This document shows positions 41,243 through 49,780 of a stretch of DNA of 64,000 nucleotides, piece by piece. Made by a program: the position numbers and the translations under genes. The DNA lies in the NCBI RefSeq assembly GCF_051175385.1, contig NZ_CP195106.1, positions 5,456,001 to 5,520,000 on the forward strand, in the 5' to 3' direction. How positions within the stretch are numbered: the first letter of the stretch is position 1; every line of letters starts with the position of its first letter. The notes below the pieces were generated by a model. It saw only the letters and a list, made by a program, of their open reading frames with translations, did no database searches and was not told the DNA's origin. The DNA comes from Tundrisphaera lichenicola (GTDB lineage Bacteria; Planctomycetota; Planctomycetia; Isosphaerales; Isosphaeraceae).

Positions 41243-43159
41243 TCAACGAGACGCCTGCAGCGTGGTGGTTGGCTGTATAGACGGTTCTGGAAGATCATCG
41301 GGCCGGGCTATGACCCTTTCGCCGGCCTTAACGCCTTCGAGAATTTCGGCATACGACGGATTCATGAGTCCAATCTTCAAGGCTTGCCACCGAAAGCTCG
41401 ATCCATCGGCAGCCGTGGCGATCGCAGCGAAGGGGACTCGATCCACCCAGCGAATCGCCTGGAGAGGAAGTCGTGTTGCCTCGGATCGTGAGTCAACGAA
41501 GAAAGAAACCTGGGCACTCAGACCGGGGCGAAGTCCTGCGAAGCCGCCCGAATCAATCGCGACGTTGGCGAAATAGATCCTGATATCCGAACTAGGTCCA
41601 TTTGCTGGCGCGGGGATGAGCGTGACCTCGGTGACCGTGCCTGTCAGGACCTTATCGGGGAAGGCGTCGATCCGGATCGAGGCCTTCTGCCCAACCTGGA
41701 TCGATCCCACCTTCGATTCATTGATCTTGGCCTTGACTCTCATTTTATTGGCGTCGGGAAGCTCGAAGATCGACTGTCCTTCACGGACCGTGGCCCCCTC
41801 CTCGATTGCGGTGGTCGCCGGACGGAAGCCCCCTTGTTCCCCGAGGGAATAGACGACGATCCCCTCATGGGGTGCCCTCAAGGTGCAGTTCTCCACCATC
41901 CGTTCGAGCCGCTTGAGCCGATCGCTCTCGAGCTGGAAAGCCGCTTCCTGCGCCAGAGTATCGGCTCGATTGGCCTCAAGTTTGGCTTCCAGGGACTTGA
42001 TGATCTTTGGACCTGTATACTTGAGAAGCCGTTCTTCCATCCGCTCTGCCTCGCCGAGGGCAATCCTCGCCCGGGTCAGATTGAGGACGTCCGCATCGTA
42101 CTGGGCCCTGGTCCTAAAGCCCTTGTCATAAACCGGCTTCGACCAGGCAAGATTCCTCAGGGCACGCTCTTCTTCGGTCTTGCAAGTATTCAGGTATTGG
42201 CGAACCAGCATGAGGTCTTGGGGATAGATCCCGTCGCGATATTCCCGGAGCGAGATCTCATTCACCTCTAAAATCGACTTGGCCTGAATGACCCAGGCCT
42301 TCGCCTGATCATACTTGATCCGCTGGGATAAGAGCTCATCACGAAATGCCGACGAATCGAGTTCGCAGACGACTTGCCCAGCCGAAACCTGAGTCCCTTC
42401 CGGCTTGATCATGATGATGCGAGTCGACCCGGGTTTTTCCTGATCCGAGCTCGATCCTCCACCCCCGCCCCCGCTGCCATTGCCTCGGCTTCCAGCCCCA
42501 CCCTTCGACGAAGCGTTACTAACGGATTTGGTGGCTGCACCTGTTCGCAGTGAGGTATAAGGGGCGACCGTAAACGTAAAGCTTCGTATCGTCGGCCTTT
42601 GAGTGATGGTCGTGCCCGATCCACCGGATGATCCGGAGGCGCCCGAAGCGGATGCCGATGAGTCCGAAGAGGAGGTTGTAGTTGAGGTTGAAGTAGTGGT
42701 TGATGTAGAGGAGGTGGAGGACGTGGATTTTGAAGAAGCACCGGCCTTACTCGAAGTCTTGGCGGCACCCGCCTTGCTCGATGCGGCTGCGGCCGTCTTG
42801 GAGACCGCGACCGTGGCACCGGTCGATCCCTGACTAGCTCCCCCCGAACTCGACTTCGTGGTTCCACCGACCAAACCGAGGAGCGCCTCGACCTTACATT
42901 TCACGGTAGTATTCGATGCACTTTCAACCGACCCCATCTCCGTGACGAAGACCGCCATCTCGCCCTGCTCGACCTCGAGCGTGGTCATCGAGGGTTTCTT
43001 GGCCTCCCAGAGGCGCGAGAGATATCCAGTTTCCCAAGCCCTAGCGACGCCGGCCACGGACCCCAGGCCTACCAACCCGATGATGCACCGAGCAATCAGT
43101 GATCGACCACTATTCGGTCGAGTTACGGGAATGAGGGGTTCAACCGGCGATAGCGACAT
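41243..43159 (-). CDS. HlyD/RND-type periplasmic adaptor with large Ser/Thr-rich insertion
   Basis: A 638-residue membrane-fusion protein. An N-terminal TM anchor is at about 20-40 (LIARCIIGLVGLGSVAGVA). The lipoyl-like domain is split: its first half (EQGEMAVFVTEMGSVESASN) and second half (RIIMIKPEGTQVSAGQVVCE) are separated by about 145 residues rich in Ser, Thr, Ala and Gly. A coiled-coil hairpin follows (LAQEAAFQLESDRLKRLERM), then the beta-barrel part (VKAKINESKVGSIQVGQKAS) and a membrane-proximal domain. It would bridge an inner-membrane pump to an outer-membrane exit, but no pump gene adjoins it. The start MSLSPVEP at 43159 is favoured over 43249. Confidence 0.85.
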   Translation of the reverse strand: MSLSPVEPLIPVTRPNSGRSLIARCIIGLVGLGSVAGVARAWETGYLSRLWEAKKPSMTTLEVEQGEMAVFVTEMGSVESASNTTVKCKVEALLGLVGGTTKSSSGGASQGSTGATVAVSKTAAAASSKAGAAKTSSKAGASSKSTSSTSSTSTTTSTSTTTSSSDSSASASGASGSSGGSGTTITQRPTIRSFTFTVAPYTSLRTGAATKSVSNASSKGGAGSRGNGSGGGGGGSSSDQEKPGSTRIIMIKPEGTQVSAGQVVCELDSSAFRDELLSQRIKYDQAKAWVIQAKSILEVNEISLREYRDGIYPQDLMLVRQYLNTCKTEEERALRNLAWSKPVYDKGFRTRAQYDADVLNLTRARIALGEAERMEERLLKYTGPKIIKSLEAKLEANRADTLAQEAAFQLESDRLKRLERMVENCTLRAPHEGIVVYSLGEQGGFRPATTAIEEGATVREGQSIFELPDANKMRVKAKINESKVGSIQVGQKASIRIDAFPDKVLTGTVTEVTLIPAPANGPSSDIRIYFANVAIDSGGFAGLRPGLSAQVSFFVDSRSEATRLPLQAIRWVDRVPFAAIATAADGSSFRWQALKIGLMNPSYAEILEGVKAGERVIARPDDLPEPSIQPTTTLQASR

Positions 43160-43881
43160 GGGACGACTCGCTGATAGGAAGGATCTGAATCGCTCGCAAG
43201 CGGGAATGGAGGAACATTGGCAACGGATCTGACGATCAAACCAAATCAATTACCAGAGTTATCGCGGTAGATTGAAGGGGAACTGGCCAATCGACCTCGA
43301 ATGATGGAAAAGAAGCTCTTGATCATAATCGTATCCCGATCCTGTGGGCTCAACAAGTGAGGCTCGAGATTCCGGGGCTTTCGTTATGAATCGATCCGTT
43401 CATCATCCCGATCATTTAAGAAACCCTATCGATACAGAAAGCGGCAAAATACCAGCGATTGTCCCCGATTTTCAAACAACATCGACGGATTGCACCGAAT
43501 TTCAAGATCGCAGCAAAACTAATGATTGTGACGACTTTTCGGGAGAACAAGGTTCTGTCGAACGTTTTGGCCTGTCATAGGTTAGAGACAAAATCGAACC
43601 TTGTCTCCGGAAATAATCTAAAGTCTAATAGCGTTCCCGACGGGGGCTCCTCGATCAGGGCAATCAGTTGCCTCTCGATCCCTTCCAGGATGGTCGGACT
43701 TTCAGGTCTTCGCCTGGATTGATCGAATGATCAATCCTCCTCTCGCCGACCCGTCGTCCGAGTTCTCACCACGGATGGCTCCCCCTCAATCGGGCTCTTT
43801 TCAACCAAGAGCACCGGGTTCGATCCGCGCGCCGTGAACTGACTTCTCGATGAACAACCAGGACGCCGGAGTCATGATCCC
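43160..43881. other. Divergent intergenic region without a recognised gene
   Basis: About 720 bp between the adaptor and protease genes. Short frames here have no ribosome site and no domain-like sequence. Composition is more AT-rich around 43400-43620. Promoters for both flanking genes are expected but not identified. Confidence 0.45.
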
Positions 43882-45576
43882 ATGACAGGTTTCATTCGCC
43901 TAATTAAGAAGACACTCAGGGATCGCGGATCTATTATTCAGCTTTCTCGATCGAGCACGGAATATCGACCGGATTGTGACGATCTCGAAGGGAGGCAATT
44001 ACTATCCGGCCTGGGAACCGATTACACCTTGATGGGTGGGCAATGGAATAACCCCTCATCGATCTCCTACAGCTTTCCCCCTGATGGCATTACCTGGCCT
44101 CGGGGTAGCAACTCGCTGAATAGCACGCTGAATTCCGAGTTTGGGGGCAGTTCCTGGCAAGATCTCGTTGCCCGTGCCCTCCAGACGTGGGCCTCCGTAA
44201 CGAATCTCGACTTCACCGAGGTCGGTGATGGGGCCTACGGTTTCAATTCGTCGGGAGTTCCTCAAGGGGATCAGAAGTTCGGCGACATTCGAATTGGTGG
44301 ATCAAACTACGGGCCGACTTCGACCATCGCCTTGACCTATGGACCTCCTCCCAATGGCCAGACCGGCGCCGGCGATGTCAATCTGAACACCAATTATAAC
44401 TTCGGTCCGAATGGTCAGCACGACTTCGAGACCATCATCCTCCACGAACTCGGCCACTCGCTGGGGCTCAACGAATCACCCCAACTCTCCGCCGTGATGT
44501 ACTCGTACTATTCGGGGGTCCGGCAGAGTCTCACCTCCTATGACATCGAGGGCATTCAGTCGATTTATGGCCCGAGGGCTCTCGATTCGTTCCAGTCACG
44601 AGGGCTAGCCGTCTCTCCGTCGAACGCCTTCGACCTGACTCCTTACTTGAACTCCTCCCGGCAATTCGAGTTGAAAGGGGTAAGCCTCGCCAGCATCGGA
44701 GCAGTCGAATATTTCTCCGTTGTCACTCCGGCCATCAGTGGCTCGACCTTGAGGGTGACGGCCAAGGCGTCGGGCTTCAGCCTCTTGAGCCCGAAGCTTA
44801 GCCTGATTGATGCCGAGACGGGAGCGACGATCTCGACAGCAAGCGACTCCTCCGCCTATGGCAATCTCGTCTCGGCTTCGCTCTCGGGAGCACAACCGGG
44901 ACATCGCTACTTGATCGCCGTGACCGGTGCTACCCAGGATGTGTTCGCCGTCGGGTCGTACGCGGTCCAGATCGCCTTCTCCGGTGGGACTTCCATCGCT
45001 CCTCCGCCTGTGACTGTCCCCAATCCAGGCCCCGCTCCCACCCCGACGACGTCTCCCACCCCTGCCCCGACGCCCGCGCCGGTCCCGATTCCCATCGTTC
45101 CTGCCCCCGTTCAAACAGCTCTAACTCCCGTCCTGAAAGACGGTTATGAAAGTCACACATCGTTCGCGACGGCCGCAAAACTCGGTCGAATCGGTCAGTC
45201 GGTGGTGCAGAATCTCACACTCAACACCGCCAAGGACGTGCGTTTCTTCACATTCACAACGGATCGAGCGGGGTCGGTCCTCGTCGCATCCGAAAATGCG
45301 AAGATCCTGGTAGGTGATTCGAGAGGTCGATTCGTCACTCAAGGGACGGGACTGATCGGATTCGCCGCCCCGGCCGCCGGCGCCCGCTACTTCCTGATTT
45401 TCCTGTCACCCGACGGGACGCCGGTCCCGAAATTCGGATTCGCTGTCGCGACGATCCCGAGCCACGCCGCCGTCAGCAAACCGGTGCCGGTCGCACCCGT
45501 CACCTCGACGACGGTCCAGAATCCCAAACCTAAGAAGAAAAATCCGAAGGTCAAGGTCGGCACGACCGGAAGATGA
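43882..45576 (+). CDS. Matrixin-like zinc metalloprotease, surface-exported
   Basis: A 564-residue protein. The N terminus carries the planctomycete export-associated motif DDLEGRQLLSGLG. The peptidase domain spans about residues 55-235, with H188-E-x-x-H in IILHELGHSLGLNESPQ and a Met-turn (SAVMYSYYSG). The third zinc ligand of matrixins (HExxHxxGxxH) appears here as glutamate (E198). A beta-sandwich of about 140 residues follows (VEYFSVVTPAISGSTLRVTA), then a Pro/Thr-rich linker and a second beta domain (DVRFFTFTTDRAGSVLVASE), ending in a lysine-rich tail. It is probably an extracellular protease or a non-catalytic relative. Confidence 0.82.
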   Translation: MTGFIRLIKKTLRDRGSIIQLSRSSTEYRPDCDDLEGRQLLSGLGTDYTLMGGQWNNPSSISYSFPPDGITWPRGSNSLNSTLNSEFGGSSWQDLVARALQTWASVTNLDFTEVGDGAYGFNSSGVPQGDQKFGDIRIGGSNYGPTSTIALTYGPPPNGQTGAGDVNLNTNYNFGPNGQHDFETIILHELGHSLGLNESPQLSAVMYSYYSGVRQSLTSYDIEGIQSIYGPRALDSFQSRGLAVSPSNAFDLTPYLNSSRQFELKGVSLASIGAVEYFSVVTPAISGSTLRVTAKASGFSLLSPKLSLIDAETGATISTASDSSAYGNLVSASLSGAQPGHRYLIAVTGATQDVFAVGSYAVQIAFSGGTSIAPPPVTVPNPGPAPTPTTSPTPAPTPAPVPIPIVPAPVQTALTPVLKDGYESHTSFATAAKLGRIGQSVVQNLTLNTAKDVRFFTFTTDRAGSVLVASENAKILVGDSRGRFVTQGTGLIGFAAPAAGARYFLIFLSPDGTPVPKFGFAVATIPSHAAVSKPVPVAPVTSTTVQNPKPKKKNPKVKVGTTGR

Positions 45577-45594
45577 TGGCCCCCGACGCGACGC

Positions 45595-45613
45595 TCCGCC
45601 CATCTTGGGCGGA
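45595..45613 (+). terminator. Hairpin downstream of the metalloprotease gene
   Basis: TCCGCCC (45595-45601) pairs with GGGCGGA (45607-45613) around the loop ATCTT, 18 bp after the stop codon. There is no T tract, so its use as a terminator is uncertain. Confidence 0.5.
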
Positions 45614-45722
45614 TGGTGACTCCCGGGACGCATCAAAGCAATAAGGATCGCATGAATATTGATCGACACCGGCAGCCGCGAGGTGTCGCCATGTTGCCCG
45701 ATATGGTAGTCTGAGGAGGACA

Positions 45723-45769
45723 GGCGAAGGACAAACCAAGGGCGTATTAGCCAGACGCCCACCTTCGCC
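45723..45769 (+). promoter_or_regulatory. Structured leader upstream of superoxide dismutase
   Basis: An outer stem GGCGAAGG/CCTTCGCC (45723-45730 with 45762-45769) encloses an inner stem GGGCGT/ACGCCC (45740-45745 with 45755-45760). The structure ends about 50 nt before the sod start codon; AGGAG at 45806-45810 is the ribosome site. It may be a regulatory RNA element or protein-binding site. Confidence 0.45.
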
Positions 45770-45820
45770 CGGGCCTGCCCCCAAACCGGCGAGGCCTCGT
45801 CCTCCAGGAGACCGACACCC

Positions 45821-46444
<624 letters not shown>

Positions 46445-46580
46445 CCCAAGAATCGCGAAAAATCTCAGGGGCGAAGTCTCCGAGACTGCGGGCCATGCCC
46501 CGGTCGACCGAGCTCGCCCCGGCCTCATTTTCGATCCATGATCAACCGAGGTGGCTTACCAACACCTTGAGGGCCGAGTC

Positions 46581-48461
46581 ATGTCCACGGCGACGAATCC
46601 GCAACAATATGCCTTCCAGGCCGAGATCAAGCAGCTCCTTCATCTCTTGTCGCACTCCCTGTATCAGAGCCGAGAGATCGCGATTCGCGAACTGGTTTCT
46701 AATGCCTCGGACGCGCTGGATAAGATGCGATTCGTGGCGATGACCGACGAGGGACATCGAGAAACAGGCCCTCTGGAGATTCGGGTCGAAGGCCGACCGG
46801 ATGCTCGCGAACTGGTCATCCGCGACAATGGAATCGGGATGACTCATGATGAGCTGGTCGCCAATCTCGGGACGATCGCCCGGAGTGGTTCCCTGGAGTT
46901 CCTCAAGAATGCCACGGCGCAGGGAAAGGCCGAGGTCTCTCTGATCGGCCAGTTCGGCGTGGGCTTCTACTCGTCGTTCATGCTCGCGGACCGCGTCAGG
47001 GTCCGTTCGCGGAGTTTTCGAGAGACCGCGGGCTGGGAGTGGGAATCGGATGGCTCGGGCACCTTCACGGTTGTCGAGGTCCCTGGTTTGGAGCGCGGGA
47101 CCGAGATCATCCTGCATCTCAAGGAGGACGCGAAGGAGTTCACCGAGGAATATCGGATCAAATCGGTCCTGAAGACCTACTCCGGATTCGTCCCGCACCC
47201 GATCCGGGTCGGCGATCAGGTCGTCAACGATCAGAAACCGATCTGGGTGGAGCCCAAGTCTCAGGTCACCGAGGAGCAACATACCAGTTTCTACCAGTAC
47301 CTGACCCATCGGAGCGACGAGACCCCGCTCTGGCATCTTCACATGGCCGTGGATTCTCCGATCCAGTTCCGGGCGATCCTGTATTGCCCGAGGACGAACG
47401 TAGAACGTCTAGGATTCGGGAGACTCGAGCACGGCCTCAACCTCTGCGCCAAGCGGATCCTCGTCCAGGGCGACTGTCGGGAACTCCTCCCCGAATACCT
47501 CCGATTCCTCCACGGGCTAGTCGATTCGGAGGACCTCCCGCTCAACGTCTCTCGGGAAACCCTCCAGGACAATTCGGTCATCCGCAAGATCCGGAACGTC
47601 CTGGTGAAGAATGTGCTCGACCGGCTCACCTTGCTTTCCGAGGAAAAGCCCGAGGAATATCTCGACTTCTATCGGCAATTCGGCGCGACCCTCAAGGAGG
47701 GTATCGCGGTGGATCCGGCCAATCGCGATCGGGTCGCCAAGCTGCTCCGCTTCAACTACACCCGATCGGAAGGCGGCGTGGAACAGACCGGTCTGGATGA
47801 CTACCTCAAGCGGGCGCCCGAGGATTCCAAACAAATCTATTTCCTGGGAGGCCCAGACCTCGCCTCGCTTCGGAAGAGCCCGAGCCTGGAAATCTTCCGC
47901 AAGCGAAACCTGGAAGTCCTCCTGCTGACCGACCCGATCGACGAGTTCGTCATGACCTCGCTCCACCAGTTCGGCGGGCGGACCCTGACCTCGATCGACT
48001 CGGCCGAACTGGACTTGCCCGAGACCGAGCCCGGCAAACCCGAGGAAGACACGAACACCTCGGGCGATTTCGGTCGTCTCCTGGATCTCTTCCGGGCGGC
48101 GCTCGGCAATCGCGTGGAATCGGTCCGGGCATCGAAGCGGCTGACCGACAGCCCTTGCTGCCTGGTCAACATCGATGGCGGCATCAGCCTCCAGATGCAA
48201 CGTCTCCTGAAACAGAACAACCGGGATTTTCCGATCTCGAAACGAATTCTGGAGGTGAATCCCGACGCCTCGCTGATTAAAAGACTGGCCATGCTCTCGG
48301 CCAATGCCGAAAACGAGCATTTCATCAGCCAGTGCGCGCTTCAGCTTTGGTCCAACACCATGATCCTCGAAGGAGAGACCTCCGAACCCGAGGAGATGGT
48401 CTCAAGGGTTCAGTCCTTGATGGAGCAAGCGGCCCAGTCCAAGTCAACGATCATCATTTGA
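46581..48461 (+). CDS. htpG: Chaperone HtpG (Hsp90 family)
   Basis: A 626-residue Hsp90. The N-terminal ATPase motifs are complete: FQAEIKQLLHLLSHSLYQSR, ELVSNASDALDKMRF, VIRDNGIGMTHDELVANLGT and LIGQFGVGFYSSFMLADRV. The middle domain has LPLNVSRETLQDNSVIRKI and the C-terminal dimerisation domain ends in an isoleucine-rich tail (SKSTIII). It refolds and remodels client proteins in the cytoplasm. I take the ATG at 46581 (MSTATNPQQYAFQAEI), since the earlier in-frame start at 46551 adds a non-conserved leader. Confidence 0.95.
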   Translation: MSTATNPQQYAFQAEIKQLLHLLSHSLYQSREIAIRELVSNASDALDKMRFVAMTDEGHRETGPLEIRVEGRPDARELVIRDNGIGMTHDELVANLGTIARSGSLEFLKNATAQGKAEVSLIGQFGVGFYSSFMLADRVRVRSRSFRETAGWEWESDGSGTFTVVEVPGLERGTEIILHLKEDAKEFTEEYRIKSVLKTYSGFVPHPIRVGDQVVNDQKPIWVEPKSQVTEEQHTSFYQYLTHRSDETPLWHLHMAVDSPIQFRAILYCPRTNVERLGFGRLEHGLNLCAKRILVQGDCRELLPEYLRFLHGLVDSEDLPLNVSRETLQDNSVIRKIRNVLVKNVLDRLTLLSEEKPEEYLDFYRQFGATLKEGIAVDPANRDRVAKLLRFNYTRSEGGVEQTGLDDYLKRAPEDSKQIYFLGGPDLASLRKSPSLEIFRKRNLEVLLLTDPIDEFVMTSLHQFGGRTLTSIDSAELDLPETEPGKPEEDTNTSGDFGRLLDLFRAALGNRVESVRASKRLTDSPCCLVNIDGGISLQMQRLLKQNNRDFPISKRILEVNPDASLIKRLAMLSANAENEHFISQCALQLWSNTMILEGETSEPEEMVSRVQSLMEQAAQSKSTIII

Positions 48462-48588
48462 CCGATTCCGGGCATGGAGGCCCATTGCGAGTCTTCACCC
48501 TATCCCCTTGTGACCGATCCCAAGGGCGTTTACTCTCGGAGTAGCCCACCCGCCGTCCTGCCTCCCCGATTCCTGAGGATCGAACACC

Positions 48589-49773
48589 ATGCTTCTCCGA
48601 CCGCTCGGACTGATCGTAGCGGGATGTCTGATCGCCTCGGTCGCTCGAGCCGATACCGGCTTCGTTCCGATGTTCGACGGCAAGACTCTGGATGGCTGGG
48701 AAGTTGTCGGAGGTGGGGCGAAGTATCGGGTTGAAAATGGCGAGATCGTGGGCGAGGTCGACCCCACTTCCCGGATGAACACCTTCCTCCGGACCAAGAA
48801 GTCCTACGGGGATTTCGTCCTGAAGGTCGACCTCAAACTGGATCTGCTGGCCAACTCGGGGATCCAGTTTCGAAGCCATCAGCGGGTCGAAAAGAGCGGG
48901 ATCCGCGTCTTCGGCTATCAGGCGGAGGTCGATCCCTCGGCCCGGGCCTGGTCGGGTGGGATCTACGACGAGGCGCGTCGGGGATGGATCTTCGACCTCA
49001 AGGATCGGCCCGAAGCTCAGGCGGCGTTCAAGGTGGATGACTGGAATTCCTACACGATCGAGGCCATCGGACCTCATTTGAAGGTTTCGGTCAATGGCGT
49101 CCCCTGTGCGGATCTGCTGGACGCCATGGATCTCGAAGGATTCATCGCGCTCCAGGTCCACGTCAGTAATCAGCCGGGGACGATCCGATGGAGGAACGTC
49201 CAGATCGAGGATCTGGGACAGTCCCGATGGAAGTCTCTCTGGGATGGGAAGACTCTCGACGGCTGGAGGACGACCGGGGGAGGTCGCTGGACGGTCGAGA
49301 ATGGAGCGATTCAGGGGACACAATCCTCGTCCGAGTCCAGGCACGGCCATCTCGTCAGCGATGGCGAATTCGGTGATTTCGCCTTTCGCCTCAAATTTCA
49401 ATCGAAGAAGGGCAACAGCGGGCTCTACTTCCGGGTCGAGGAGGGCGGGACCTACGGCGTCCGAGGATTCCAGGCCGAGATCGATCCGACGGCCGATGTC
49501 GGCGGAATCTACGAGACCGATGGTCGAGGATGGGTCGTCCAGCCTGCTCCTGCGGACGTGAAGAAATGGCTGAAGACGGAGGGGTGGAACGAACTGGTGG
49601 TGATTGCCCTCGGGGATCGGGTGTTAGTCCAGGTGAACGGGAACAAGTCGGCGGAAATCGTCGATCCGATGGGTCGGCGGCGAGGCAAGTTCGCATTGCA
49701 ACTTCACGGGGGACAGGACGTCGATGTCCTGTTCAAGGACCTGGAAATCCTACCGATCAGCCAGGGAAAGTGA
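48589..49773 (+). CDS. Secreted protein with two DUF1080 domains
   Basis: A 394-residue protein with a signal peptide (about 1-21, ending SVARAD). It contains two DUF1080 domains in tandem. The first spans about 22-205 (FVPMFDGKTLDGWEVVGGGA, YGDFVLKVDLKLDLLANSGI, YQAEVDPSARAWSGGIYDEA). The second spans about 212-392 (WKSLWDGKTLDGWRTTGGGR, KFQSKKGNSGLYFRVEEGG, FQAEIDPTADVGGIYET). Both share GKTLDGW, NSG and QAE-DP motifs, so they arose by duplication. The protein may act on glycosides. It is 7 bp upstream of the PSCyt1/DUF1549 gene and likely shares a transcript with it. Confidence 0.88.
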   Translation: MLLRPLGLIVAGCLIASVARADTGFVPMFDGKTLDGWEVVGGGAKYRVENGEIVGEVDPTSRMNTFLRTKKSYGDFVLKVDLKLDLLANSGIQFRSHQRVEKSGIRVFGYQAEVDPSARAWSGGIYDEARRGWIFDLKDRPEAQAAFKVDDWNSYTIEAIGPHLKVSVNGVPCADLLDAMDLEGFIALQVHVSNQPGTIRWRNVQIEDLGQSRWKSLWDGKTLDGWRTTGGGRWTVENGAIQGTQSSSESRHGHLVSDGEFGDFAFRLKFQSKKGNSGLYFRVEEGGTYGVRGFQAEIDPTADVGGIYETDGRGWVVQPAPADVKKWLKTEGWNELVVIALGDRVLVQVNGNKSAEIVDPMGRRRGKFALQLHGGQDVDVLFKDLEILPISQGK

Positions 49774-49780
49774 CGCGCCC

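Noticed and set aside
43344..43722. Short plus-strand frames in the adaptor-protease intergenic region
   Set aside because: There is no ribosome site, no hydrophobic or domain pattern, and composition is unlike neighbouring genes.
45723..45769. Manganese riboswitch of the yybP-ykoY type in the sod leader
   Set aside because: The stem order and conserved loop bases of that class are not visible; only a bulged hairpin can be supported.
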